Shown: positions 42,598-50,655 of the stretch, one piece after another
Numbering within the stretch: position 1 is the stretch's first letter
Layout: each line of letters starts with the position of its first letter
Assembly (NCBI GenBank): GCA_019117285.1
Contig: DXAA01000014.1
Span: forward strand, 1-64,000
Source of the DNA: Candidatus Limosilactobacillus intestinigallinarum
GTDB lineage: Bacteria; Bacillota; Bacilli; Lactobacillales; Lactobacillaceae
Direction: 5' to 3'
DNA length: 64,000 nucleotides
Notes under the pieces: model-generated
Told to the model about the DNA's origin: nothing
Database searches by the model: none
The model's input: only the letters and a program-made list of their open reading frames with translations
Translations under genes and position numbers: made by a program

Positions 42598-43653
42598 TTA
42601 TCGTGTCTGCGTGTTGGTCTGCTGACGGTTATTGTTAGCGTTTGAGGTCGCCGTCGTCGACTGCTGGTTAGTAGTATTATTGCTTGCCGATTGGCTCGCT
42701 ACACTGCTACTGGTTGTTGTCCGCTGACTGCTCCCGGAAGTCGACGCACTACTTGTCGACGTCGATGAGCTGCTGCTCTGTTGACTGCCAAAGTTGATCG
42801 TGACCGTCCGGGTGTTTTGATAACGGCCATTATTAGTAAAGTCAATGGTTTGGTTGCCAATCTTAAGCTTGGTCGACCGGGCATTGCCAACCGTGATCAC
42901 CAGGCTGGTGGTATCCTTGGCCACCTTGACGCTGGTCTTATCATTGGCATTCAGGGTCCGATTCAACAGGTCATTATTGTTGGCCCGCACCTGCATCCAA
43001 GCCCGATCAGTCGGGTTGATTTGCAGGGTGGTGTCAGCATTCAGCTTGGCCGCTGTGTAGGTAACGCTGGTCTCGTTGCGACTGGTCTGCTTAAGCTTGA
43101 GCGTACTCTTCGCCGGCTTCTTAACCGTCTTCTTGCTGGACGAGGAGGCCTTCTTCCGACTCTCACCCGAAACGGAGACCGAGCTGTTGTCAATCCGCGT
43201 CGAGGAGTCCCGGTGGCTCCGGGCAATCGCGGTGAACCAGATGGCCGCCAGCACCAGGATGATCACCACGGTGATGATGATTGTCGGGACGTACTTACGA
43301 CTCTTGCTGACCTGGTTACCGATGGTCTTGTGCTGGCTAGCCCGGGATTCTACCGCCTGCGCGATGTGGTCAGAGTATTCGGCCGTTTTGGCCTTGGGAA
43401 GGTCGTCATCGTACTCCTTGAGCAGGTCGTCCCCATCCAGGCCAACCGTATTGGCGTATTGCTTGACAAAGGCCCGGACATAGAAATCGCCCGGTAATTC
43501 GTCAAACTTTTCGTCTTCGATCGCAATCAGGTACCGCTTCTGGATCTTGGTGATCTGCTGGAGGTCGTCCAGGGTGTATCCCTTGGCCTGGCGAGCCTTC
43601 TGCAGCTTCTTACCGATCTCAACATGCTTTTGTTCGCTATTGTTTTCACTCAT
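42598..43653 (-). CDS. rodZ: RodZ-like helix-turn-helix membrane protein (YmfM)
   Basis: A 351-residue bitopic protein. An N-terminal HTH_25 domain (residues 8-80, KLQKARQAKGYTLDDLQQ, YLIAIEDEKFDELPGDFYVRAFVKQYA in parts) precedes a single membrane helix near 121-145. An external DUF4115-type domain (about 190-290, AWMQVRANN, VTVGNARST) and a Ser/Thr/Gln/Asn-rich tail of 50-60 residues follow. RodZ links MreB to the elongation machinery; MreBCD is encoded 6-8 kb away. The repeated Ser stretches look like a wall-spanning linker. Confidence 0.88.
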   Translation of the reverse strand: MSENNSEQKHVEIGKKLQKARQAKGYTLDDLQQITKIQKRYLIAIEDEKFDELPGDFYVRAFVKQYANTVGLDGDDLLKEYDDDLPKAKTAEYSDHIAQAVESRASQHKTIGNQVSKSRKYVPTIIITVVIILVLAAIWFTAIARSHRDSSTRIDNSSVSVSGESRKKASSSSKKTVKKPAKSTLKLKQTSRNETSVTYTAAKLNADTTLQINPTDRAWMQVRANNNDLLNRTLNANDKTSVKVAKDTTSLVITVGNARSTKLKIGNQTIDFTNNGRYQNTRTVTINFGSQQSSSSSTSTSSASTSGSSQRTTTSSSVASQSASNNTTNQQSTTATSNANNNRQQTNTQTR

Positions 43654-43737
43654 TAGCTTATCTCCATTTTAATTATTCGCTTATCCTTGGACATTATATC
43701 ATGTCTTCTTCAGAACTGAAGTTAAGAAAAGGTATCG

Positions 43738-45036
43738 TTATTGATGGTGAGGGACCACCTGATAGACCGAAATCCCCTGTGGCGTGATAAACTCAGTTGC
43801 TACCTGATAGAGATCATCCAGGGTAATCGCGTTCAGCGCTTCAATCTCATCCATCAGGTTGGCACCATCAAATAGGCGTCCCGCATAACGGTTGGCAATG
43901 GCCTCTGGGGAGTCCAGCAAGCCCATCAGTCGCCCCAGTTCAGCTCGTTTAATCCCGGCAAACCGGGTCCGCGCCGCGTCAATCTGCTTATCGGCACTCT
44001 CCAGGATGGCGACCACCTCGTCGGCGAACCGTTCCATCTGATCGGTATTCGAACTAAAGTAAGCAAAGTGGAAGCCCCGTTGCATCTCAAAGTTGTAACC
44101 AAAGGAATCATCGAGGACCTCGTTATTGTAGAGACGCAGGTAGTTGTCAGACGTGTCATCGAACAGGACGTCCAACAGCAGGTCCACTGCCAATTTATAG
44201 TGAAGGCGCTCCCGGCCATCGTTAAACTGCTTGATGCCCCGCAGGCCCACCATCACCTTTGGCCGGGCGATGTTCATCGTCAGTGACCGGAATGGGATGA
44301 CATCATGGGCGGTCGGGTCGTTGAGTTCAAACAACCGCCGTGGGTTTTCGGCCGGTGGAAAGTCCTTGGCCGCCTGGTTTTGCACGATCCAGTCTAGGGT
44401 TTCATCGGGGTCAAGGTTCCCAACAATGAAGAGGTTCATGTTGGCTGGTTGGTAGAAGGTCCGATAGCTCTGCATCAGGATCTCCGGTGTGATCTGGCCG
44501 ATCGATTCCACCGTTCCGGCGATATCGATCCGCATCGGGTCGTGTGGATAGAGGTTCCCAATCAGGCCCAGGTAAAGACGCCAGTCGGCATCATCGTCAT
44601 ACATCTTGATCTCCTGGCCAATGATCCCCTGCTCCTTTTGCACTGTCTGGGCGGTGAAGTAAGGATCCTGGACAAAGTCAAGTAAAACATCCAGGTTCTC
44701 ATGAAGATGGCTGGTGGTCGAGAAGAGGTAACTGGTCTGGGTAAAGCTGGTGTAGGCGTTGGAGTCCGCCCCTAGCTTACCGAAGAGGTCAAAGGCGTCA
44801 TGGTCGGCCTTCTCAAACATCTTATGCTCGAGGAAATGGGCAACCCCATCCGGCACCCGGACCGCTTCCTGCTCATGATAAGGGATGAAGTGGTTATCGA
44901 TTGAGCCAAAGTCCGTTGAGAAGGTTGCGTAGGTCTTCTGAAAGCCTGGCATCGGCAGAAGCTGGACGAGTAAGCCGTTAGCCAACCGCTGCCGGTATAT
45001 CGTCCGGTTAAATTCTTGATACGTTTGTCTATCCAT
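43738..45036 (-). CDS. ymfH: M16 family peptidase-like YmfH
   Basis: A 432-residue M16 (insulinase-type) protein. The inverted zinc motif HFLEH is present in GVAHFLEHKMFE near residue 75, with a downstream Glu in the expected region, so this is the catalytic-type partner. In Bacillus, YmfF and YmfH are needed for the 5-aminopentanol modification of elongation factor P. Start ATG 45036; two in-frame GTG codons upstream overlap ymfF and lack a better site. The SDR gene ymfI that follows in Bacillus is not here. Confidence 0.88.
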   Translation of the reverse strand: MDRQTYQEFNRTIYRQRLANGLLVQLLPMPGFQKTYATFSTDFGSIDNHFIPYHEQEAVRVPDGVAHFLEHKMFEKADHDAFDLFGKLGADSNAYTSFTQTSYLFSTTSHLHENLDVLLDFVQDPYFTAQTVQKEQGIIGQEIKMYDDDADWRLYLGLIGNLYPHDPMRIDIAGTVESIGQITPEILMQSYRTFYQPANMNLFIVGNLDPDETLDWIVQNQAAKDFPPAENPRRLFELNDPTAHDVIPFRSLTMNIARPKVMVGLRGIKQFNDGRERLHYKLAVDLLLDVLFDDTSDNYLRLYNNEVLDDSFGYNFEMQRGFHFAYFSSNTDQMERFADEVVAILESADKQIDAARTRFAGIKRAELGRLMGLLDSPEAIANRYAGRLFDGANLMDEIEALNAITLDDLYQVATEFITPQGISVYQVVPHHQ

Positions 45037-45040
45037 CTGT

Positions 45041-46291
45041 TTATTTCTCACCACTCAATAAGTAAATTGCCTGCATCTTCACCAGTTGGGCCACCCGGGC
45101 GACGTCGTCCGGGGTCACCGCATTGATCTTTTCGGCCACCGCCGTTTCTGGTGGTAGGTCAAGGAGGGCCCGCAGGAGTTGCCGACCGAGGATGTTGTTG
45201 GCCAGGTCATGACTGGCGCGATACTGATTGATCAGGCTATCCTGGACCTCGACCAGCTGTTCGGTGGTGAACTTCCCCATGCAGAGGTCAGCCAACTGCT
45301 GAGCGATCAGCTCCTCCACCCGCTGGGCATCAGCCGCCTGAACTCCCGTCTGAATTCCCAGGAAACCAGTGAACGGTAGGAGCCGGCTCGTGGCGTAGTA
45401 GGCCAGGCTAGCCTTCTCACGTACATTAGTGAAGAGCTTAGAATACGGGGTCCCGCCGAAGAGCCCGTTGAAGACCAGCCCGGCGTAGTAGTTTTGATCC
45501 TGGTAGTAAACCGGCAGCTGGTAACCCAGGTTAAGCTTGGCCTGGACCACGGGTTGGTGCTCAACCCGCCGGCGAATGGCCGGGTAGAGCGGCTGCTGGT
45601 AGTATGGTCGCATTGCCGCCACCGGCCGGCCGGCAAACGGCAGAACCGTCAGCTCATCTTTGACCGTGACGGGGTCAACATCACCAAGCACAAAAATATC
45701 AACCCGATCGCGCTCAACCATGTTGCGGTAGACCGGCACCAGGTTTTGCGCCGTCAGTTTAGCAAGATCCGCTACCCGGCCAAAGCTCGGCACCCGGAGA
45801 ATGGCATCCGTTGGGTAGTAGAGGTTCATTAACTGCCGGTTAGCGTAAAACTGCTTGTCATCGTAAAGGGCGGTGATCGTCTGCTGGAGGTTGTGGGCCT
45901 GAATACGGAAGGTCGGGCCATCAAATTCATTATCATCGATCAGGGGGTGAAAGAGGATCTCATTGATCAGTTCCACCACCTGGGTGAAGAGGTTGGTCCC
46001 GGCAATCTGGTCGTTAACGAAGCTGGCCCGTAGCCGCACCGTGTGCAGGCGACCAACCCGGCCAACGCCCATTCCCACATAGGCACCATAGAGGTTCGCC
46101 AATTGGCGGGCCAAGGCCGTCTGGGTTGGGTAGCGGTGGGTACTGGTCTCCAGGAGATTAGCGAGCAGGTTGCGGGCCGTTGCATTATCCCGGGTCTGAG
46201 GCGTGGTAAAAGTAATCAGAACATGCGTCATCTTAAATTGCTTGGTGGGAATAACGTGGAGGGCCACGCCACTGGCAAGATCAAAGTGCAC
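45041..46291 (-). CDS. ymfF: M16 family protein YmfF (non-catalytic partner)
   Basis: A 416-residue M16-fold protein that lacks the HxxEH zinc motif: the equivalent region reads ARNLLANLLETSTHRYP. This is typical of the inactive subunit pairing with YmfH. The C-terminal half has QAKLNLGYQLPVYYQD and GLFGGTPYSKLFTNVREKASLAY, standard for the family. Start GTG 46291 with AAAGGAG 10 nt upstream. First gene of the ymfF-ymfH-rodZ-pgsA run. The promoter is overlaid by two inverted repeats. Confidence 0.88.
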   Translation of the reverse strand: MHFDLASGVALHVIPTKQFKMTHVLITFTTPQTRDNATARNLLANLLETSTHRYPTQTALARQLANLYGAYVGMGVGRVGRLHTVRLRASFVNDQIAGTNLFTQVVELINEILFHPLIDDNEFDGPTFRIQAHNLQQTITALYDDKQFYANRQLMNLYYPTDAILRVPSFGRVADLAKLTAQNLVPVYRNMVERDRVDIFVLGDVDPVTVKDELTVLPFAGRPVAAMRPYYQQPLYPAIRRRVEHQPVVQAKLNLGYQLPVYYQDQNYYAGLVFNGLFGGTPYSKLFTNVREKASLAYYATSRLLPFTGFLGIQTGVQAADAQRVEELIAQQLADLCMGKFTTEQLVEVQDSLINQYRASHDLANNILGRQLLRALLDLPPETAVAEKINAVTPDDVARVAQLVKMQAIYLLSGEK

Positions 46292-46359
46292 TGTCGATGT
46301 TCTCCTTTCCGTTCGGGCAAACGCCTGTCAGTTGGAATCGCGTTTACCATTTTTGCCGA

Positions 46360-46378
46360 ATTAGTCATACTGACTAAT
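46360..46378. promoter_or_regulatory. Perfect palindrome at the ymfF transcription start
   Basis: ATTAGTCA-TAC-TGACTAAT, 8 bp arms and a 3 bp centre. It begins at the inner edge of the -10 hexamer and covers the expected start of transcription, a typical repressor operator position. The regulator is unknown. Confidence 0.55.
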
Positions 46379-46405
46379 GATACGTTAATCCGCCCTAAAT
46401 TACAA
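46377..46405 (-). promoter_or_regulatory. ymfF promoter
   Basis: On the minus strand TTGTAA (46400-46405), a 17 bp spacer and TATCAT (46377-46382), 86 bp before the GTG start. Confidence 0.55.
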
Positions 46406-46426
46406 ACCGATCCCCAAAATTTAGGG
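46393..46426. repeat. Inverted repeat around the ymfF -35
   Basis: CCCTAAATT (46393-46401) and AATTTAGGG (46418-46426) are perfect 9 bp inverted arms separated by 16 bp; the promoter-proximal arm overlaps the -35. Confidence 0.5.
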
Positions 46427-46435
46427 TAAATCGAC

Positions 46436-46478
46436 CCAAAAAAGCTGGGGAATTATTTCATTCCACCAGCTTTTTTCA
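46436..46478. terminator. Terminator after the amino-acid ABC transporter operon
   Basis: AAAAAAGCTGG / CCAGCTTTTTT stem, loop about 17 nt including GGAAT / ATTCC; T-rich on both strands. It ends the minus-strand transporter operon just before the ymfF promoter. Confidence 0.8.
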
Positions 46479-46484
46479 TCGCTG

Positions 46485-47333
46485 TCAGTTGTTATCCGGG
46501 CCCAGGAAGGTACTGTCCGTCCCGAACCACTTCTCGTTGATCTTCTTCAGCTGGCCATCCCGTTGCAAACGTCCGAGGCCGGCATTGATCTTCTTCCGCA
46601 GGGTCTTGTCACCCTTCCGCATCCCAACAGCGAAGTACTCAACTGGGAACTGCTTGTTGATCTCAACTCGGTAGGCACCGGGATCCTTCTGGTGCTTGAC
46701 GTAGTAATTAGCGTAGACCTCATCCATCAGGATCCCCTGAATCCGTCCGGCATTCAGGTCGATGAAGGCGTTCGGGAAGGTGTCATACATGACGGGGGCC
46801 TTCCCCTTGATCTTATCCTTCAACAGTTTCGGGTGTTCGTTTAGGACCGTGTCCCCGGTGGAACCGGTCTGGACCCCCAGGGTCTTGCCCGCCATGTCGT
46901 TGAGGTTGTTGATGTGGTCACGCTTCAGGGTTACCAGGACCTGCCGGTTAGCCAGGTAGTCACGGGAGAAGGCCACCTTCTTGCGCCGGCTGGCGTTGAC
47001 GGAATACCCATTCCAGAGGAGGTCGATCGTCCCGTTCTTCAACTCGGTTTCCTTCATTGACCAGTCGATCGGCTGGAAGTCGACCTTGATCCCATACTGC
47101 TTGAAAACGGCCCGGGCCAGGTCGACGTCGTACCCGACCAGCTTCCCGTTCTTCTGCCTGAAGCCCATCGGCACGAAGCTATCGTCGAGACCGATGATGA
47201 CTTTCTTACGGCGCTCGATCCGGGACCAGGTATCCTGGTGGTTGGCACGCGTCGTGACACTCTCACAGCCGGTCAGGCACAGGGTGGGGATCAAAAGCAG
47301 TAGTAATAGCCAGATTGCTTTGAACTTTTTCAT
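46485..47333 (-). CDS. Amino-acid ABC transporter substrate-binding lipoprotein
   Basis: A 282-residue SBP of family 3. A lipoprotein signal (LLLLLIPTLCLTGCES, lipobox LTGC near residue 23) precedes the ligand domain with SFVPMGFRQKNGKLVGYDVDL near 54, LLWNGYSVNASRRKKVAFS near 108 and GVQTGSTGDTVL near 152. It is anchored outside the membrane and delivers a polar amino acid to the permease. The T-box specifier suggests histidine, but the sequence alone does not fix the ligand. Last gene of the three-gene operon. Confidence 0.9.
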   Translation of the reverse strand: MKKFKAIWLLLLLLIPTLCLTGCESVTTRANHQDTWSRIERRKKVIIGLDDSFVPMGFRQKNGKLVGYDVDLARAVFKQYGIKVDFQPIDWSMKETELKNGTIDLLWNGYSVNASRRKKVAFSRDYLANRQVLVTLKRDHINNLNDMAGKTLGVQTGSTGDTVLNEHPKLLKDKIKGKAPVMYDTFPNAFIDLNAGRIQGILMDEVYANYYVKHQKDPGAYRVEINKQFPVEYFAVGMRKGDKTLRKKINAGLGRLQRDGQLKKINEKWFGTDSTFLGPDNN

Positions 47334-47350
47334 ACGCTTCCCCTTCCCTT

Positions 47351-48028
47351 CTATGCCTGTTTCTGATCAACATCCTGAATCTGATCAAAGGACTTGTCGA
47401 GGGCCTTGACCTTCAGAATGTCATCGGCAATCTCGTTGGCAAAGTCGAAATCGTGGGTAACCACCAGCTGGGTCATCCCGTCCTTCTTGAGGCCCATGAT
47501 AATCTTGGCCACTTCCTTACGCATCTCCGGATCCAGGGCGGAGGTTGGTTCGTCGTAGCAGAGGATCTTCGGACTCATCGCCAGGGCTCGGGCAATGGCC
47601 ACCCGTTGCTTCTGCCCACCGGACAACTGCCATGGGTAGAGGTCACCCTTAGTGCTCAATCCCAACTCCTTGAGCAGGCCCTGAGCATCCTTGATTGCCG
47701 CTTCCTTGGACTTCTTCAGTACCAGGGTTGGGGCTAGGGTGATGTTTTCCATCACCGACAGGTTGGGAAAGAGATTGTAGTCCTGGAAGACCACCCCGAT
47801 CACCCGGTCGGATTCGGCCGTCCCCTGGGGATCGAAGGGCTTCCCGTCGATCAGGAATTCACCCTTGTCAGCCGTCTCCAGACCCGTGATACAGCGCAGG
47901 AGGGTCGTCTTCCCGGCCCCGGACGGACCAACGATACTGAGAATTTCGCCATCCTTAACCGTTAAGTTGACATTGTCTAAGATGACCCAGTCACCGAAAC
48001 TCTTGTATAAATTCTTAACTTCTAACAT
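47351..48028 (-). CDS. Amino-acid ABC transporter ATP-binding protein
   Basis: A 225-residue ATPase of the polar amino-acid (GlnQ/HisP) group. Walker A GPSGAGKTTLL near residue 36, Q-loop FQDYNLFPNL near 87, signature LSGGQKQRVAIARALA near 141, Walker B ILCYDEPTSALDP near 162 and the H-loop VVTHDFDFA near 198 are complete. Start ATG 48028 is 8 nt after AGGAGG; a TTG two codons earlier falls inside the spacing. Confidence 0.95.
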   Translation of the reverse strand: MLEVKNLYKSFGDWVILDNVNLTVKDGEILSIVGPSGAGKTTLLRCITGLETADKGEFLIDGKPFDPQGTAESDRVIGVVFQDYNLFPNLSVMENITLAPTLVLKKSKEAAIKDAQGLLKELGLSTKGDLYPWQLSGGQKQRVAIARALAMSPKILCYDEPTSALDPEMRKEVAKIIMGLKKDGMTQLVVTHDFDFANEIADDILKVKALDKSFDQIQDVDQKQA

Positions 48029-48045
48029 TGGCAATTCCTCCTACT

Positions 48046-48687
48046 TTACTTGAAGTATGAATAACGTTGTTCAACCTTCCGCAGAACCAGGGTGCAGATC
48101 CCTACCAAAATCAGGTAGATCACGGCAACCAGGAGCAGCGGTACCAGGGTGACGTCCCGGGCAGTAGCAACGTTGCCGGCACGCAGCAGGTCGCCCAGAC
48201 CGATGACGTAGACTAATGAAGAATCCTTGACTAGGTTGATGACTTCATTCCCGATGGATGGGATGACGATCTTAACCACTTGCGGGATGACAATCTTCCG
48301 CAGGGTCTGCCAGTAGCTCAACCGCAGGACCCGGGCCGCCTCGAACTGACCCTCGTCGATGGCTTGAAAACCACCACGGAAAATCTCAGCGAAGTAGGCC
48401 GCGTAGTTAAGGATGAAGGCCACCAGGGCGGCATCGTAACGCTGGAAGACGATCCCGATGATTGGCAAGCCGTAGAACACGAAGATCAGCTGCAGCAATA
48501 ATGGCGTCCCCCGCATCAACCAGACGTAGATCTCCAGGATCCACTGGAGGGGTCGGATCTTGGAAATCAGTCCCAAGCTGACCAGGATTCCTAACGGTAG
48601 TGAGCAAACCAGGGTCCAGAAGAAAATCTGGAGGGTTAGCCCTGCCCCCTGTAATAATGATGGCAAAATTTCAGTAACGTATTGCAT
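48046..48687 (-). CDS. Amino-acid ABC transporter permease
   Basis: A 213-residue permease of the HisMQ type with about five hydrophobic segments. The conserved EAA-like loop is EAARVLRLSYWQTLRKIVIPQVVK near residues 126-149, and IYVWLMRGTPLLLQL is near 53. Start ATG 48687 with GGAGG 8 nt upstream; the frame extends 10 codons further without a ribosome site. First gene after the T-box leader, so the whole operon responds to uncharged tRNA. Confidence 0.95.
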   Translation of the reverse strand: MQYVTEILPSLLQGAGLTLQIFFWTLVCSLPLGILVSLGLISKIRPLQWILEIYVWLMRGTPLLLQLIFVFYGLPIIGIVFQRYDAALVAFILNYAAYFAEIFRGGFQAIDEGQFEAARVLRLSYWQTLRKIVIPQVVKIVIPSIGNEVINLVKDSSLVYVIGLGDLLRAGNVATARDVTLVPLLLVAVIYLILVGICTLVLRKVEQRYSYFK

Positions 48688-48724
48688 ATCAAGTCCTCCT
48701 TCATCTTCAAACGCCAAACGATAA

Positions 48725-49112
48725 TAAACAAAAAATCCCCTAGGATATCAAATCCTAGAGGACGAATCAATCGTGGTACCACCCCATGTTCGTGACCACC
48801 TCACAGTGGCCACCTCGGTAAGTTCAATTTTGAAGCCGTTAAACAAAAAACGCCCTCGAGCCAAATGGCTACGAGGGCGTTTCCGCGGTTCCACCTCATC
48901 TTGTTGACCCCTCACGAGTATCAACCTTAGCGAGTTCAAAATTAAACTCCGTGCTGTAACGGGCTTCCCCGGGCTCCCCTACTGTTGCTTCAGGGAGCCA
49001 ACTCACAGATGTGATTCAGGCATTTTAGAAGGTCCCTTCCCATCCACCGGGACTCGCTTAACAACTAATACTACCCTACTAGTCTGTTCATTGTCGTTCG
49101 TGATATTGATTG
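48725..49112 (-). ncRNA. T-box leader with one Stem I and two antiterminator/terminator modules
   Basis: On the minus strand Stem I has the AGTA motif in ACTAGTAGG, the distal hairpin GTCCC...GGGAC and a specifier loop GAAT-CAC-A, closed by ACAGA / TCTGT. This implies a His codon. Module 1: Stem III GTTGA...TCAAC, T-box AGGTGGAACCGCGG (48883-48896), terminator with an ACGCCCTCG / CGAGGGCGT stem and T6 (48845-48881). Module 2: Stem III GTGGCCAC / GTGGTCAC, T-box GGGGTGGTACCACG (48772-48785), terminator CCTAGGATATC region with T6 (48731-48764). Module 2 has no Stem I of its own. Confidence 0.85.
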
Positions 49113-49118
49113 TCTAGT

Positions 49119-49147
49119 ATCCTACACTCTTCCCGGCAGCTTGTCAA
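49119..49147 (-). promoter_or_regulatory. Promoter of the T-box/ABC transporter operon
   Basis: On the minus strand a perfect -35 TTGACA (49142-49147), a 17 bp spacer and -10 TAGGAT (49119-49124). It lies just after the mreD stop. Confidence 0.75.
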
Positions 49148-49153
49148 GGCGAA

Positions 49154-49690
49154 TCAGGCAGTTTTTTCAGCGGTTGCCCAATTGAAGATGGCTTGGATTG
49201 GCCAATAGAGAACCACAAAGTATACCAGGTTGAGGGCCAGGGTTGGGGCCAGCACAAAGATCAGGTAGTCGCCCAGCGGGAGTGACGTGACCCCCACCAA
49301 TGAGTAGGCCCAGTAATTAAGGGTCTCAAAGACGACCAGGTCGATGAAGAAGATCATGATCATCGATAGAAACGATGAACTGAAATACTTCGACAGGACC
49401 GTCGTCAGCCCAACAATGCACGGAAAGAGGAACATGTACAGTCCGAGGATTCCCGAACTGTACAGGTCTGCTACCACCCCGGCTGCCACGGCAAATGGAA
49501 TCAGGGGGATCTGAATGCCATTTTCAAAGAAGTAGGCGAGGGTTAGCCACAATAGTACTAGCTCACTGGCCATTGAGTATGGGTAGTGAAAAAACAGTGG
49601 TGCCCAGACATGGGACAATGCGCCGTCAAGAAACAGACAGACAAACAGGCCCACGGGAAAAACGTATTTTAATCGCGATAATCGATACAT
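49154..49690 (-). CDS. mreD: Rod shape-determining protein MreD
   Basis: A 178-residue membrane protein with five to six hydrophobic segments and the family pattern LYSSGILGLYMFLFPCIVGL near residue 90. It works with MreC and MreB to localise elongasome enzymes. ATG 49690 follows AGGAGTG. It is six bases after mreC. The minCD genes that follow mreD in Bacillus are not present; the ABC transporter is next. Confidence 0.93.
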   Translation of the reverse strand: MYRLSRLKYVFPVGLFVCLFLDGALSHVWAPLFFHYPYSMASELVLLWLTLAYFFENGIQIPLIPFAVAAGVVADLYSSGILGLYMFLFPCIVGLTTVLSKYFSSSFLSMIMIFFIDLVVFETLNYWAYSLVGVTSLPLGDYLIFVLAPTLALNLVYFVVLYWPIQAIFNWATAEKTA

Positions 49691-49696
49691 ACTTCA

Positions 49697-50551
49697 TCAC
49701 TCCTGAGATGCCGATTCAGCAACCGTAACGATGTTAATGTCGTTGAAGTTCGTTGCCGGAGTAATATAAACCTTCTGAGCAAGGCCGTAGTCATCCTTAC
49801 CGATCCGGGCAACCTTGCCGACGTACAGACCCTTAGGGGTGATGCCACCCATCCCGTTAGTTGTTACCCGGGCGCCCTTCTTGATCTTGGCCTTGGAGCT
49901 GACCTGTCCCATGACCAATTCATTGCGAGAAGCGCTGTAACCGGTGATGATCCCGTTGACAATCCCGTCAGTCCCGTGAATTGAGATTGCAAAACGGTTG
50001 GACGATTCACTGGTGTCGCTGAGCAACTCAACCTTACTGTTGGTCTTGTTGACTTCGGCCACCCGACCGATCAGGCCACCATCGCTCATTACCGGCATGT
50101 TTTTCTTGATTCCGCTGGACTGCCCCTTGTTAATCACCAGCTGCTGTTGCCAGGCCGATGGGGTCCGCATCAAAACAGCCGCAGTAACCGTGTCGTAGTC
50201 CGTCATCGAACTGTTCAATTTGAGTTCCTGCTTCAATTGTTTGTTTTCATGAGCCAGGGCCTGGTTACGAACCTTCGTCTGGGCGAGATCCGTCACCTGT
50301 TGCTTCAATTCCCGGTTTTCCGAGTAGGTATTCATCAAATCATTGACCGAGCTGAAACTGGTCTGCAGCCAGTTAACCGGTAGGGCCACGGCGCTATCAG
50401 CGAACCCGACAATGTCATTACCAAACTGCTGGATCAACGGTGGGGTGTTCCGACGATTGCGCATGGCAACTGAACCCGCCATCAGGCCGAAGCAGGCAAC
50501 CAGGATTACCACAATGATAACCAACCGGCGATTGGAAAAGAACTTGCGCAT
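49697..50551 (-). CDS. mreC: Rod shape-determining protein MreC
   Basis: A 284-residue bitopic protein. One membrane helix (about residues 8-28) precedes a coiled coil (about 65-110, ENRELKQQVTDL...ENKQLKQEL) and the beta-barrel core (VITKGYS region; GLIGRVAEVN near 160, GVTNGMGGITPKGLYVGKV-like segment near 230). It positions penicillin-binding proteins for lateral wall growth. TGGAGGA before ATG 50551. Confidence 0.95.
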   Translation of the reverse strand: MRKFFSNRRLVIIVVILVACFGLMAGSVAMRNRRNTPPLIQQFGNDIVGFADSAVALPVNWLQTSFSSVNDLMNTYSENRELKQQVTDLAQTKVRNQALAHENKQLKQELKLNSSMTDYDTVTAAVLMRTPSAWQQQLVINKGQSSGIKKNMPVMSDGGLIGRVAEVNKTNSKVELLSDTSESSNRFAISIHGTDGIVNGIITGYSASRNELVMGQVSSKAKIKKGARVTTNGMGGITPKGLYVGKVARIGKDDYGLAQKVYITPATNFNDINIVTVAESASQE

Positions 50552-50581
50552 GATTTTCCTCCAAATGCAATTTACAAAATA

Positions 50582-50634
50582 ACAAAAGCGCGGCTAGACA
50601 AAACAAATCGTTTTGCGACCAGCCCCGCCCATTT
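50582..50634 (-). terminator. Hairpin between mreB and mreC, possible attenuator
   Basis: On the minus strand GCGGGGCTGG...GCAAAAC and GTTTTG...TAGCCGCGC can pair, followed by TTTTGTT. It resembles an intrinsic terminator inside the mre operon; with no clear promoter after it, it is probably partial. Confidence 0.5.
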
Positions 50635-50655
50635 ACCGGGTTGCCCCGGCCTTAA

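Noticed and set aside
48725-49112. Two complete tandem T-box riboswitches
   Set aside because: The second module has only about 50 nt before its T-box beyond the first terminator, too little for a Stem I; it is a partial duplication.
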